A DNA stretch of 64,000 bases from Vitis vinifera (taxonomy: Eukaryota > Streptophyta > Magnoliopsida > Vitales > Vitaceae): the NCBI RefSeq assembly GCF_030704535.1, contig NC_081822.1, forward strand, positions 6,263,501-6,327,500, in the 5' to 3' direction. The notes under the pieces were generated by a model, which worked only from the letters and a program-made list of their open reading frames with translations, did no database searches and was not told the DNA's origin. Shown here piece by piece: positions 12,601 to 24,290 of the stretch (positions within the stretch are counted from its first letter, which is position 1; every line of letters starts with the position of its first letter). The position numbers and the translations under genes were made by a program.

Positions 12601-14899
12601 TTTGAATTCTGGCTCCACAGGATTGACAAGTAAAACTGCTTCTGGGTAGGCCAAGGGTTGGCCTCGTCCTGGTAACCTATCGTCTGGCAAGGGCATGAAC
12701 CGTTGCCTGTTATCTGCCATGGCCATGTAGTGAAACCTAGATTTGCAAATACATGTTTGTAACCATATGAAATTGTTAAAAACATAGAATTATAAGTGTC
12801 TTATCAGGAACCAGAAAAACACTATGATGAAATAAGCCCCTTCCCTTGCTTACTAATCTACTAGTAATATCCAATGTTATCAGTCCTTCATTTGGAAGCA
12901 AGCATCTAAATTTGCTACATGCATTTATGAGATGCCATTTTGGTTTTGTAATAACTGCAAAGCATAGTTCATTTCAACCAATGTGAACCAAAAAGGATAA
13001 TATGCAAGACAACCTGTGTTTCTTCATTTTCCCTTTTAAAACTGTGCTATCATGATTTGTTTCATTACAAATCCTAATAAGGGACAGGCAGACTAGAAGA
13101 GTTACATCTTCTTAAACCGACATTTAGAACCAAACTGCAGGCTGCATTATAAACTTGATTCTTGATTATTATCTTTTGAAATTTATCTGGTAATAAAAGA
13201 TGGGTGAAATTTGCTTACTTGTCTTTTCTGAGCTTGAATGCAATCCTAGTTTCAGCAAGGGTGAAAGCAGGCCATTCCTTTAAGTGCTCATAAATGGCAT
13301 AGGAGTAGAAGCCTGAGGAACCTCGAAGCATTATAAACCTGAAAACCAAATCTTTGTTTAATAATTAAAACTAGCTAATCTTTTCATTTGAATACATATA
13401 TGTAAAATTTAAGCAAGAACCTTTTATCTATATTCAACGGTACCAACTTGCCCTCAAGTGAGGGATCCCACATTCTTGTGAATGAGATCTCTACTTGTTC
13501 TTCATTTTCCACTATCACCCTAAAATTTGTTCCCTTAATCCTGCACCATTGTGAAACACTTGTTCAATATTAGATGCTACATAGTAATAATAATTCGAAA
13601 TTTTGAAAATATTTAACCTGGGGAAAAAAATGAAACTTGGGAATTAGTAGAGAAAACAGATAACAAGGACATGATAGAGAGTTTCCTTTACAATTTCAAA
13701 AACTTTAAGACATTGAACGACTAAAAATAAGTGAATGTTGTTAAAGAGAGGCCATTGACATAAGGAAATTGTTCAGAAAAATACAGGCAGTTTTTCCATA
13801 AAATTTCTCGAATATGAGAGAGAAAGGAAGCACATACACATCAAAGATTCCAGCACTTCCTGGTACACTCCAAACAAGGTCCCAGTAACTACATAAGATC
13901 CCAAGAGAAAATTGAGTTAATACTTTATAATTTAACACCTTCTAAAGCTACCATCATGTTCACATGAACTAGTACTGCTTATTGCAGAAAGAGTCACACC
14001 TCAGTTTCAACATTGACACATTGAAGTTCATAAAAGGAATGGAGAAAAAAGAGGCGCAAAAGGGAACAACACGAAGAAGAAATGGTAACAAAAGCACTAT
14101 TGACACCATTTACCCTCTGTTAGTTTCATCATTAAGAACTTCAAGCAGATTGTCAATGGCACTATATCGGATCCCAGTGACAATTCCCCCTGGATTTGAT
14201 AATGTAACTTGAAGGATGCCATTATCCATTACCACCTGCATAGACCAATATCGGTTTCATTCATATGACAAATAGCGTTGAGCTCTGTTCATCTAAATCG
14301 ACTATTCTCGTATTTCTCCAAATGAGCCAAATGCAATATCTTATTTGATTTTCATTCTCATATTTGATTTCCAACTGTTTATTCCCTGTTTGATATTCAA
14401 TTCCACGAGCCAACCACACAAACAATGGTTTCTCGGCTTCTTTCGTTAGAACCATTTAAACAAAAAGGCAATGACTGATAACAACATGGTCTGTTTTCTA
14501 GTGAAAATGAAAATGGAATTTTGAAAATATTCTCATTTCCGAGAAAGAATATACAACATTACACGTTTCGACTGTTTCTATAAGAAATTAATTTTGAATT
14601 TTTTTTTTATTTTTAAAAATAAAAAATTTTCATATACACTAACAAAGCAGCCTGTACTATCTAGGAGTTCCTGTTACAGTACATGCTATGAAATCATTGA
14701 ACTCCCAGAAAGAAAAAATGGCAAGCCCTATGCTGCCAAATACGCATAACCCAAGACTAATTTCAATGCAATTTCTATGAGGAAGTTAAATACGCCAAAA
14801 AAAAAAGAAAAAAAAAAAAGAAGAGGAAAATAATATAGATTAATCAAACTGATTTACATGACGATCTTGAATATACAGTTGTACTCCCAGAGGCGACAT
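9690..14899 (-). CDS. Rhamnogalacturonate lyase (polysaccharide lyase family 4)
   Basis: The product cleaves the rhamnose-galacturonate backbone of rhamnogalacturonan I in pectin by beta-elimination, in the cell wall. Fifteen minus-strand exons join in phase: 14899-14858, 14235-14114, 13888-13838, 13540-13421, 13338-13219, 12736-12595, 12219-12049, 11800-11645, 11542-11436, 11222-11132, 10901-10760, 10681-10525, 10425-10309, 10164-10038 and 9956-9690. They total 644 codons including the TGA (643 residues). The start [14 protein letters not shown] is typical of the family. The lyase beta-sandwich covers about residues 1-340. An FnIII-like module ([32 protein letters not shown]) lies at about 350-425. 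A C-terminal carbohydrate-binding-like module ends with GLYWLYSV and [14 protein letters not shown]. No signal peptide is visible at this start. A longer in-frame leader back to 15250 exists and could be a spliced 5' extension. The gene looks intact. Confidence 0.95.
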
Positions 14900-15251
14900 G
14901 GATTGGGCACAACAAAAATCCGGATTCTGGCTCCAGGAAGCAGTGGATTTCTGAAAAAAAAAATTAAGATCCGTTAGATATTCATATATAAAAAGTTGAA
15001 GTACGGATTTGGAAGAAAATCTTGTTCTCCGTGTCTTACCTGTTTGGGAATGCGAATATGTCGAGAGAAATGTGTGGGAGGGTTTATTAACAAGTGTTTG
15101 GAGTGGGTTTCTTGGACTGGAGAGAAAGCATTGTTCCCGTCTTTTTTGACTTCGTGCCATGAAATTCTCTTTACTTATTCGCCACCATTGTTTGGTGAAT
15201 GAATCTGATATAGGCGTGTAGGAGTCGCTACGTATGAGAGGCCAATGCATA

Positions 15252-17783
15252 GATCAAACAAGTGTGAATTATGTTTTTGATATTTAAACCAAAAATAAAA
15301 AAAATAAAAAAATCCATTCTACATTTTCAGAACAAAGCTTGCCACGGAGTATGTGTCACCTCTCCAAGTATGCAGCAACTGAAACCTTCCAGATTTAGCT
15401 AACGTGCCATAAAAGTTTTTTTTAAAAAAAAAAACTTTATACATGTTTCAATTTTGATTCCTTTATTATAAATAAAATAATTATTATTATTGTTATTGGT
15501 GTTATTATTATTCCTGCCTTTTTCGGGCAGCTTTTCTGAATTCCGGAGGAGAAAACAACAGAGGAAAAAAGCAAAAGCAAATTACCTGTCACAGTCTATC
15601 ACCACCGACCGGCATAAATTGCCAAATTGCCATTGCAATAGTTGTTGAAATCACTGCCAACATCACCGCCATCGTTGAGGAGCAATTTGACACATCGTCG
15701 ATGGCTACCTGGAAACTTACTTTCGCTTGTATGTTCTCTCTCCGCTACCAGATTCGGTGATCCTTCTTCCATGAATCAATGAAAGCAAAGCTAGAAATCA
15801 ACGTGTGATGTGTAAAGATAGAGGGTACGATATCTGGGGAAGATGAGAGTAGAGGAAAGAGGATGGTTGGTAGGTTTGAAGGTTGAAGGGATGGCAACGG
15901 GTGGCCCATCGCGGTTATATGCACTTACTCCAGTCCAATAAAAAAATTAAACCGATCTGCCGTGTCGAGGTTTCTTTCGTATACAAAATTATTATATTAG
16001 ATATATTTTATAAAATTTAAAGATTTATTTTATATAAGAAATATTTATTTCTTTTATATGTCTTAATAAAATAAAAAGTAAATTAAATTATTTTTACATT
16101 TAATTATATATAAGGGACATGATAAGATAATATCAAAATCCATTTTAAAATTTAAAAAACACTTTCAAATCTTCCCTTAATTCATTTATCTTCTATTTTC
16201 TCTTGGTCTATCAATAACCAATAAAATCAATCTAACAAAATCAATTAAATCATAGATTTTTTTATAAAATTCACATTAACTAATAACGAGTGGTTCCCTA
16301 TTTTTACTTGTCACTCGTTTCCTTTAAATTTTATAATTAAGTTGATGATATGATGACACACTCCTTTCTTATTTTGTATTTATTATTGAGTGAAATTTTA
16401 TGTTTGACTTATTTCATTGATGACATGCTTTCTTACTTTGATATATATATTTTGTTCGAGTTAACATATATAATATCAATTATCGTCTTATCATTGTAGG
16501 GTCAAACAAAGATAGATTGATATTAGAGATTAATAATCGATTTTATAACAATTGATAATGACATTTATAACTTTAAAATGCATTTAAAAGTTTTAAAAAT
16601 ATATTTATATAGTTTATAAAAGTTATTATATACTGCATTAAAAACATTTTCCTATATGAAAATATCACAAAATAAGTCAATCAAATCAATTTCAACTAAT
16701 TTTGTCACGAGTAACACAATTTATATAAGTTAGCATTTGACTGACGAAAGTTGATAATAGAAGAGATGCAACCAAATAACTAATAAACCTAACAAAAGAC
16801 ATGACCTTCTTGTTTTAAGATGTCTATAACAGCCTTGTTTCCATGGTAAGGTAAAAGTTAGAAATTGCTATTAATCATGACTAAAATACAAACAAAGAGA
16901 GAGATAAAAAAAAAATTGCAAGAGAAGCTTAAGTCATATTACATAAATGAAGATTGTTTTCACTTCATAAAATATATAGAATTAAAGGGCTGTAAGAATT
17001 AGGGCTTTGCCAATTTTCACATGTTACTAAAATAGAGTTTACTTTATTTGATGTTTCAAAAACATAAAGCTAAAGTCTATTTAGAAATTTAAAATGTTCT
17101 TAATAATTTTTTTTATTTTTTAAATATGTTTTAATGACCTTATTTGTATTGGAATTTCATACTTAAATTGTGAAATTTTTTCAAAAGCAATTATGATAAA
17201 TGATTTTTAAAAACATGTTTTGTAAAATAAAAATTTGTTTGAGAATTTGAAACGTTCTTAGTCCGTATTTTCAAATTCCCAATCAGATTTATATGTTTTC
17301 AAATATATTATAAAAATAAATTTTATTTATAATATTTTATTTTTAGTCATTTTTAATATTTTTATAATTATTATTATTAGGAAACAATTAAAAGATGTTT
17401 TCCAAGACACCCAATTTCTTTTTGCTTAAAAGACCGGGATAATATCAATATATTTTGTATATGTACTATTTCACTACATTATTGCATAGCAAGTTTGTTT
17501 GTATTTGAATTTGCTTTATTTTTTGAATTAACATATAAATACACAATTACTTGTATCAGTTTCCAGATGTATGATTTAAGGATATATTAGAAGATAGACT
17601 AAAATTGCATAGGATAGTATAGATTTAAAGGATTAAAAGATGTACAATTCTTCTAGTATACCAGTGTCTTATTGTGGGAGATTTATATCTCACATATTAT
17701 GACGAAGCTGTGAGCACTATTTGTGCTCAGCTAAAGGTAAGGAGTTATGAAAAGGTAGTTAAATATTTGTATTCTAATATGGT
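15252..17783. other. Intergenic region between the lyase gene and the foldback element
   Basis: Bases 15252-15900 probably hold the promoter and leader of the minus-strand lyase gene, but I see no convincing TATA box. Bases 15950-17780 are AT-rich with no open frame longer than about 60 codons and no recognised repeat. Confidence 0.5.
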
Positions 17784-17793
17784 TTGGTTTCTG
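17784..17793. repeat. Left target-site duplication of the foldback element
   Basis: TTGGTTTCTG lies immediately left of the element and matches the right-hand TTGGTTTGTG at 26470-26479 in 9 of 10 positions. A length of 9-10 bases is the size made by Mutator-type transposases. Confidence 0.75.
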
Positions 17794-17884
17794 GGACTTT
17801 TCTCAATAGTACAACAATTTAAAAAAGTTATGCTTAAATTACTGTACTGGTAGAAGTTATTACAAATATAGGGTAGTTTTTGCC

Positions 17885-18105
17885 ACATAGGAGAGAGGAG
17901 AGAGGAAAGAGGAGAGAGGAGAGGGGAGAGAGGGTGAGAGAAGAGAGGAAAGAGGAGAGAGGAGAGAGGAGAGAGGAGAGAGGGTGAGAGAGAGGAGATA
18001 GGAGAGAGGGTGACTGTAAAAAAAAAAACAAACTCGTCTCTTGAAGAGACGAGTTCCATGAAAGAAGAGAGGAAAGAGAAGAGAGGAGAGAGGAGAGAGG
18101 GTGTG
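17885..18105 (+). repeat. Homopurine mirror-repeat tract, left arm
   Basis: Runs of gagagaggagagagga, interrupted by ggtgagag steps and by one palindrome at about 18030-18059. The same tract appears as pyrimidines at 26160-26385 in the right arm. Almost pure purine on one strand with mirror symmetry is the sequence type able to form intramolecular triplex (H-DNA). Proline/serine/leucine-rich open frames here are translation artefacts. Confidence 0.85.
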
Positions 18106-18792
18106 TAAAAAAAAGCAAACTCGTCTCTTCAAGAGACGAGTTCCATGAAAAAAAATATATATATAATTTTAAAAAAATTCTAAACAATTATTCAAGGAAA
18201 CTCGTTTCTTGAAGAGACGAGTTCAATGTAAAAAAAAATATATTTTTTAAAAAATCCCAAATTTAAAAAAAAAAAAAAAAAATCCAAAAAGGGAACTCGT
18301 CTCTTGAAGAGACGAGTTCCATGTAAAAAAAAATATATTTTTTATTTTAAAAAATCCCAAATTTAAAAAAAAAAAAAAAAAAAAAAATCCAAAGGGAACT
18401 CGTCTCTTGAAGAGACGAGTTCCATGTAAAAAAAAAAAAATTTTTAAAAAATCCCAAATTAAAAAAAAAAAAAAAAATTCCAAAGGGAACTCGTCTCTTC
18501 AAGAGACGAGTTCCATGTAAAAAAAAATATTTTTTTTAAAAAATATATTTTTTATTTTAAAAAATCCTAAATTAAAAAAAAAAAAAAAAAACACACACAC
18601 ACAATTCCAAAGGGAACTCGTCTCTTGAAGAGACGAGTTCCATGTAAAAAAAAATATATTTTTTATTTTAAAAAATCCCAAATTTAAAAAAAAAAAAAAA
18701 AAATCCCAAAGGAAACTCGTCTCTTGAAGAGACGAGTTCCATGTAAAAAAAAAAATATTTTTTTTAAAATATATATATTAAAAAAAAATTTC

Positions 18793-18834
<42 letters not shown>

Positions 18835-19240
18835 ACAATTCCAAAGTGAAGAGACGAGTTCCATGTAAAAAAAAAATATTTTTTAAAAAATATATTTTTT
18901 ATTTTAAAAAATCCCAAATTTAAAAAAAAAAAAAAAAATTCCAAAGAGAACTCGTTTCTTGAAGAGACGAGTTCCATGTAAAAAAAAATATATTTTTTTA
19001 AAAATATATATATTAAAAAAAAAATCCCAAATTAAAAAAAAAAATATATATTCCAAAGGGAACTCGTCTCTTGAGAGACGAGTTCCATGTAAAAAAAAAA
19101 ATTATTTTTTTAAAAATATATATATATTAAAAAAAAAAATCCCAAATTAAAAAAAATAATAATAATAATAATTCCAAAGGGAACTCGTCTCTTCAAGAGA
19201 CGAGTTCCCATGTAAAAAAAAAAATATTTTCTTAAATATA

Positions 19241-19272
<32 letters not shown>

Positions 19273-21430
19273 TTCCTCAAAATTCCTAACAGACGAGTTC
19301 TCATCTAAAAAAAAATATTTTTTTTTTAAATATAAAATTTCAAGAGACGAGTTCCTTTAGGAAAAAAAATATATTTTTTAAAAAATATATTTTTTATTTT
19401 AAAAAATCCCAAATTTAAAAAATAAAAAAATTTCCAAAGGGAACTCGTCTCTTGAAGAGACGAGTTCCATGTAAAAAAAAATATATTTTTTATTTTAAAA
19501 AATATATTTTTTATTTTAAAAAATCCCAAATTTAAAAAAAAAAAAAAAAAAATTGCAAAGGGAACTCGTCTCTTCAAGAGACTAAAAAAAATATATTTTT
19601 TAAAAAATATATTTTTTATTTTAAAAAATCCCAAATTTAAAAAAAAAAAAAAAAATCCAAAGGGAACTCCTCTCTTGAAGAGACGAGTTCCATGTAAAAA
19701 AAAATATTTTTTTTTAAAAAATATATTTTTTATTTTAAAAAATCCCAAATTAAAAAAAAAAAAAAAAATCCAAAGGGAACTCGTCTTTTGAAGAGACGAG
19801 TTCCATGTTAAAAAAAATATATTTTTTTAAAAATATATATATTAAAAAAAAATTCCCAAATTAAAAAAAAAAAAAAAAACACACACACAATTCCAAAGGG
19901 AACTCGTCTCTTGAAGAGACGAGTTCCATGTAAAAAAAAAATATTTTTTAAAAAATATATTTTTTATTTTAAAAAATCCCAAATTTAAAAAAAAAAAAAA
20001 AAAAAATCCCAAAGGAAACTCGTCTCTTGAAGAGACGAGTTCCATGTAAAAAAAAAAATATTTTTTTAAAAATATATATATTAAAAAAAAAATCTCTTGA
20101 GACGAGTTCCATGTAAAAAAAAATATATTTTTTAAAATATATATATTAAAAAAAAAATTAAATCCCAAATTAAAAAAAAAAAAAAAAGACGAGTTCCATG
20201 TAAAAAAATATATATATATTTTTAAAATATATATATATATATATAAAATAAATAAAAAACAATTCCTCAAAAATTCCTAAAGGAACTCGCTCGTTCCTCG
20301 TCTCTTCAAGAGACGAGTTCCTTTAGGAAAAAAAATATTTTTTATTTTAAAAAATCCCAAATTTTAAAAAAAGAGACGAGTTCCATGTAAAAAAAAAAAT
20401 ATTTTTTATTTTAAAAAATCCCAAATTAAAAAAAAAAAAAAAAAAAATTTCCAAAGGTAACTCGTCTCTTCAAGAGACGAGTGAAGAGACGAGTTACATG
20501 TAAAAAAAAATATATTTTTTTAAAAATATATATATTAAAAAAAAATCCCAAATTAAAAAAAATAAAAATAAAAAAAATTGCAAAGGGAACTCATCTCTTG
20601 AAGAGACGAGTTCCATGTAAAAAAAAATATATTTTTTATTTTAAAAAATCCCAAATTAAAAAAAAAATTCCAAAGGGAACTCGTCTCTTCAAGAGACGAG
20701 TTCCATGTAAAAAAAAAAATATTTTTTTTAAAATATATATATATTAAAAAAAAAATCCCAAATTAAAAAAAAAAAAAAAAAAAAACACAATTCCAAAGGG
20801 AACTCGTCTCTTGAAGAGACGAGTTCCATGTAAAAAAAAATATATTTTTTATTTTAAAAAATCCCAAATTTAAAATAAAAAAAAAATTGCAAAAAAATTT
20901 TAAATATATATATTAAAAAAAAAAAAAAAACAATTCCTCATAATTCCTAAAGGGAACTCGTCTCTTTAAGATGAGTTCCCATGTAAAAACAAATTTTTTT
21001 AAAAAAAAAATATTTAAAAAAACAATTCATCAAGCGAACTCTATTCAAGAGACGAGTTCCTATGGAAAAAAAATATTTTTTTTAAAATATATTTTTTATT
21101 TAAAAAAAATCACAAATTAAAAAAAAAAAAAAAAAACAATTCCTCAAGTCAACTTTTCTCTTCATATATATATTTTTTTAAATTCCCAAATAAAAAAAAA
21201 AGAAAAAAAAATAAAGAAATTTTTTTAAAATTATATATATATATATATATATAAATTCCCAAATTAAAAAAAATAAAAAAACAAAAGAATTTCCTTAAGG
21301 GAAAAAAAAAATATTTTTTAAAAAAAAATCAACAGACGAGTTCCTATGAAAAAAATTAGTTTTTTTAAAAAAAATCTTCAAGGCAATTCGTAGAGACGAG
21401 TTCCCGTGAAAAAAAAAAAACTCTCAAATT
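18028..21430 (+). repeat. Left palindrome array
   Basis: Roughly 25-30 copies of a palindrome with arms GGAACTCGTCTCTT and AAGAGACGAGTTCC around a single central G or C, at a spacing of about 70-130 bases. Examples are near 18199, 18295, 18398, 18487, 18616, 18714, 18950, 19184, 19440, 19898, 20588 and 20800. The spacers follow one plan: catgt, a run of A, tatattttttattttaaaa, tcccaaattt, a long A run (sometimes ending acacacac), then ttccaaaggg. Copies decay towards the inner end after about 20880. In the six-frame translation the palindromes give repetitive peptides such as MELVSSRDEF, which are not genes. Confidence 0.92.
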
Positions 21431-21908
21431 AAAAATATATATTTTCAATGTCATTAAAGCGGCTTTTTCTGCTTAAAAATAAAATTATTTCAAACAAAAA
21501 TTAGATTTGTAGGACATTAATTTTTTCAAGGAAAAACAAATAGAATAAATATGAAATAAAAGATAAAAAACAATTGGAAAGATTTATAGGTTATTTAAAT
21601 TATGTTTCTGATTACTTCAAAGATTTCAGAATGAACCTTCTTATATTACTTAGAAAAATACACCTGCACATCTGCATGGACTGAGCATCAAAAGTCACAT
21701 CAAAAGTCATGAATAGTAGTGAATAGTAGTATTTGTCTACTTTCTACTACTTTGCAACCAACGTGGAGGATGGGAAAGTAACAAGTCTTTGACAAAGAAA
21801 ATAAATTCTCCCTCTGCAGACTTCAGTACCCAGCTGTCTCTACACGTGATGGATTTCAAACTTTTTCAAGATTGCAGATTCAATAGAATTTCAAGTCCGA
21901 ATCCTCGC

Positions 21909-21918
21909 CTATAAATAG
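21909..21918 (+). promoter_or_regulatory. TATA box and core promoter of the PMD gene
   Basis: CTATAAATAG in a locally less AT-rich stretch, with a CACGTG box about 65 bases upstream (about 21844). Transcription would start near 21940. The leader exon then runs to a donor at about 22105 or 22110 (ctctgtaag|gtatat). The acceptor tgatgcag at 23163 lies just before the coding exon, so a 1-kb 5'-UTR intron is predicted. Confidence 0.6.
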
Positions 21919-22234
21919 AGCCTCAACTTTCTTCGTAAGCAGAGTCGGTAAGAGAGCTTCAAGAGCAGAAAAAGAGCAAAAAAAATTTAGAGAGTGCAAA
22001 ATTTTGAGAGTTCAAAAAATTTTCTCTTGTAATTTTCTTTTTTCAGTCTGAGTCCTCCCTCCCTCTGCTGTAAACCAGCCCGTAGCCCGTAATCATCAAC
22101 TCTCTGTAAGGTATATTTTCAATAAACAAATTTTTCATATTCAAATATTTGTGTTATTGTGTTTAAATTTTTACAATAAATTATACAGTATTATAAATTA
22201 AATATTTCTGTTGTTTTTATAGTTGAAGATTATT

Positions 22235-22350
22235 AGACAGAATTAATTATTACGTGCATGAATTAATTATTGTTTATATGAATTAATTTAGACAGAATTA
22301 ATTATTACGTGCATGAATTAATTATTGTTTACATGAATTAATTTAAATAA
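22235..22350 (+). repeat. Two-copy 56-bp tandem repeat
   Basis: The unit gacagaattaattattacg followed by tgcatgaattaattattgtt and a t/catgaattaattt tail occurs twice in direct tandem at the start of the predicted 5'-UTR intron, nearly identical. Confidence 0.85.
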
Positions 22351-22511
22351 ATTTAGTAATGGTGGTTAGTGTGAAATTATTAAAAAATTAATATTATTTT
22401 TAAATTATTGAAATAATTCTTGTAAGATATTGATAGCTAAAAATTAAAAATAAATAAAAGTAGAGATAAAACTAAATTATTATTTGATTTATTTAAATGG
22501 ATATTTTAATG

Positions 22512-22563
<52 letters not shown>

Positions 22564-23155
22564 AGGAAATTTTCTATAATATAACATAGTAACAGTGAGT
22601 ATTAAATGTATATATAATATATATATTTAAATATTTAAATATTACATAAATTTAAATATCTATTTTAACAAAGAAAAGAAATATATAATTGTAAAATGTT
22701 AGAATATATAATAAAATAAAATAAATAAATTTATTAATGGTTATTAGTGTTAAATTATTTTTTTTCATATAATATTATTTAAAAAATATTAAATTAAAAA
22801 GAAATTTAAGTAGAACATTATGGAAATTATGAATTTATCTTCTATATTTTATGAAAAATAATATTAGTATTAAATTATTGAAATAATTCTTCTCAGATAT
22901 TGAGACCAAAATATAAAAAATAAATAAAACAAAAATATTATTTGATTTATTTAAATGGATATTTTAATGTATAATATATATATATATATATAAGTAATTT
23001 TTTATAATATAAAATAGTAACAGTGAGTATGAAAGGTATATAATATATATTTAAATGTTAAAATATTATATACATTTAAATATCCATTTTTAAAAGAGAA
23101 AAGAAATATATAATTGTAAAATGTTAGAATATTAAAATATTAAAAAATATTTGAA
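22350..23155 (+). repeat. Duplicated block with (TA)n inside the PMD 5'-UTR intron
   Basis: Two diverged direct copies, about 22350-22715 and 22725-23140. Shared landmarks in order are aatggt(g/t)(g/a)ttagtgt, ttattgaaataattctt, gatttatttaaatggatatt, a TA microsatellite (about 22513-22561 and 22974-22992), agtaacagtgagtat and gaaatatataattgtaaaat. The TA run is longer in the first copy. Confidence 0.75.
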
Positions 23156-23163
23156 TGATGCAG

Positions 23164-24290
23164 GAAATACATTCTCATGGATCCTGGACCAGTAGATAGT
23201 TCAGTTCTATATAACCAGGAAATACACCGATCTTCACTTATATGGGAAGGAAATGATCCCGGAGAGCTCCATTGTCGACGTCGTGAAGCCAGTTTTTTTC
23301 GTAATAGTGTTTTGGATGCACGTATCATTCCATATTTGCAACAATCTGGATTCTACGGTGTTGCTCGATTAGGTTTTATTTCATTGGATTGACATCTTAT
23401 TACAGCATTCATAGAGAGATGGCGTCCTGAGACCCACACTTTCCATGTACCTCAGGGAGAGTGTACCATCACACTTCAAGATGTTAGCATTATTTTAGGC
23501 TTACCAATTGATGGTGTTGCAGTTACCGGTACCACGTGCTTAGATTGGAGAGAGGTGTGTGCCACACTATTAGGAGTGGTGCCTGGAGATAGAGATATAT
23601 CTGGACAAAGACTTCGTTTGATGTGGTTGACAAAACATTTTCCTTCATTGCCACCTGATGCTGATGTGGAGTCCGTGAGATGCTATGCTAGGGCATTCAT
23701 CTTACAGTTGATTGGAGGTTTTCTTTTTGCGGATAAATCAAACAATAGAGTACACTTAATGTTTTTACCACTACTTCAGGATTTTGGAGTTACTGGTACT
23801 TACAGTTGGGGTAGTGCTTGCCTAGCTTGGCTATATCGAGAGATGTGTCGAGCATCCCGTATTGATGCACATGATGTATCAGGTCCTCTGATTTTGTTAC
23901 AGTTATGGATATGGGATAGATTTCCTTTTATGGCACCTATGCGCTTACATCCGACACCACATGATGAAGTACTGCCACAACCACCTTTAGGCATGCGGTA
24001 TGTATTCAACCATAGTTATAGCATATGTAAACACATATATGCATAAATAAACAATTACTAAAACCTTTAATATATATTCTTTTTGTAGTTGGAGAGATGA
24101 ATTCCGTACTACTTCGACGCCTATGCATGTGCTATCCCAGTATAGATATCTACTTGATCGACTTATGCCAGAGCAGGTGATAAATTCATTATTTTGAATA
24201 ATTTTTTTTAAACGATTTATAATGAAATTATTATTAAATAATGTGAGTTATATTTCAAATTTAATTGCAGATTATATGGGATTTATTTTT
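23164..24290 (+). pseudogene. Plant mobile domain (PMD, MAIN-like) gene, broken and truncated
   Basis: This encodes the PMD found in MAIN/MAIL1-type nuclear proteins and in transposon-borne relatives, often annotated as serine/threonine phosphatase 7 long-form homologues. Coding starts at ATG 23177 (MDPGPVDSS). Exon 1 runs to 23997 (donor CG|gtatgt), exon 2 is 24089-24176 (RWRDEFRTT .. LMPEQ) and exon 3 starts at 24271 (IIWD). All phases agree. Family hallmarks are WRPETHTFHVPQGECTITL, DVSIILGLPIDG, YLLDRLMPEQ and a GSACLAWLYREMCRA segment. One in-frame TGA at 23390-23392 (codon 72) sits where relatives usually have Trp, and the frame is otherwise open for 273 codons. Exon 3 is cut after a few codons by the start of the right repeat arm, so the C-terminal part is missing. 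There is no phosphatase domain. Probably non-functional as a full-length protein. Confidence 0.85.

Noticed and set aside
15590..15900. Possible small gene around atggctacctgg
   Set aside because: The frame stops after about 20 codons and no splice extension keeps it open.
17745..18187. Proline/serine/leucine-rich open frames on the minus strand (and their mirror at 26079-26568)
   Set aside because: They are translations of the CT/GA mirror tract plus one palindrome; all frames are open because the sequence is a simple repeat.
18247..20747. Many Phe/Lys/Ile-rich frames with MELVSSRDEF or TRLFKRRVP phrases
   Set aside because: The phrases are the palindrome read in different frames and the rest is poly-A/T spacer; no codon bias or domain.
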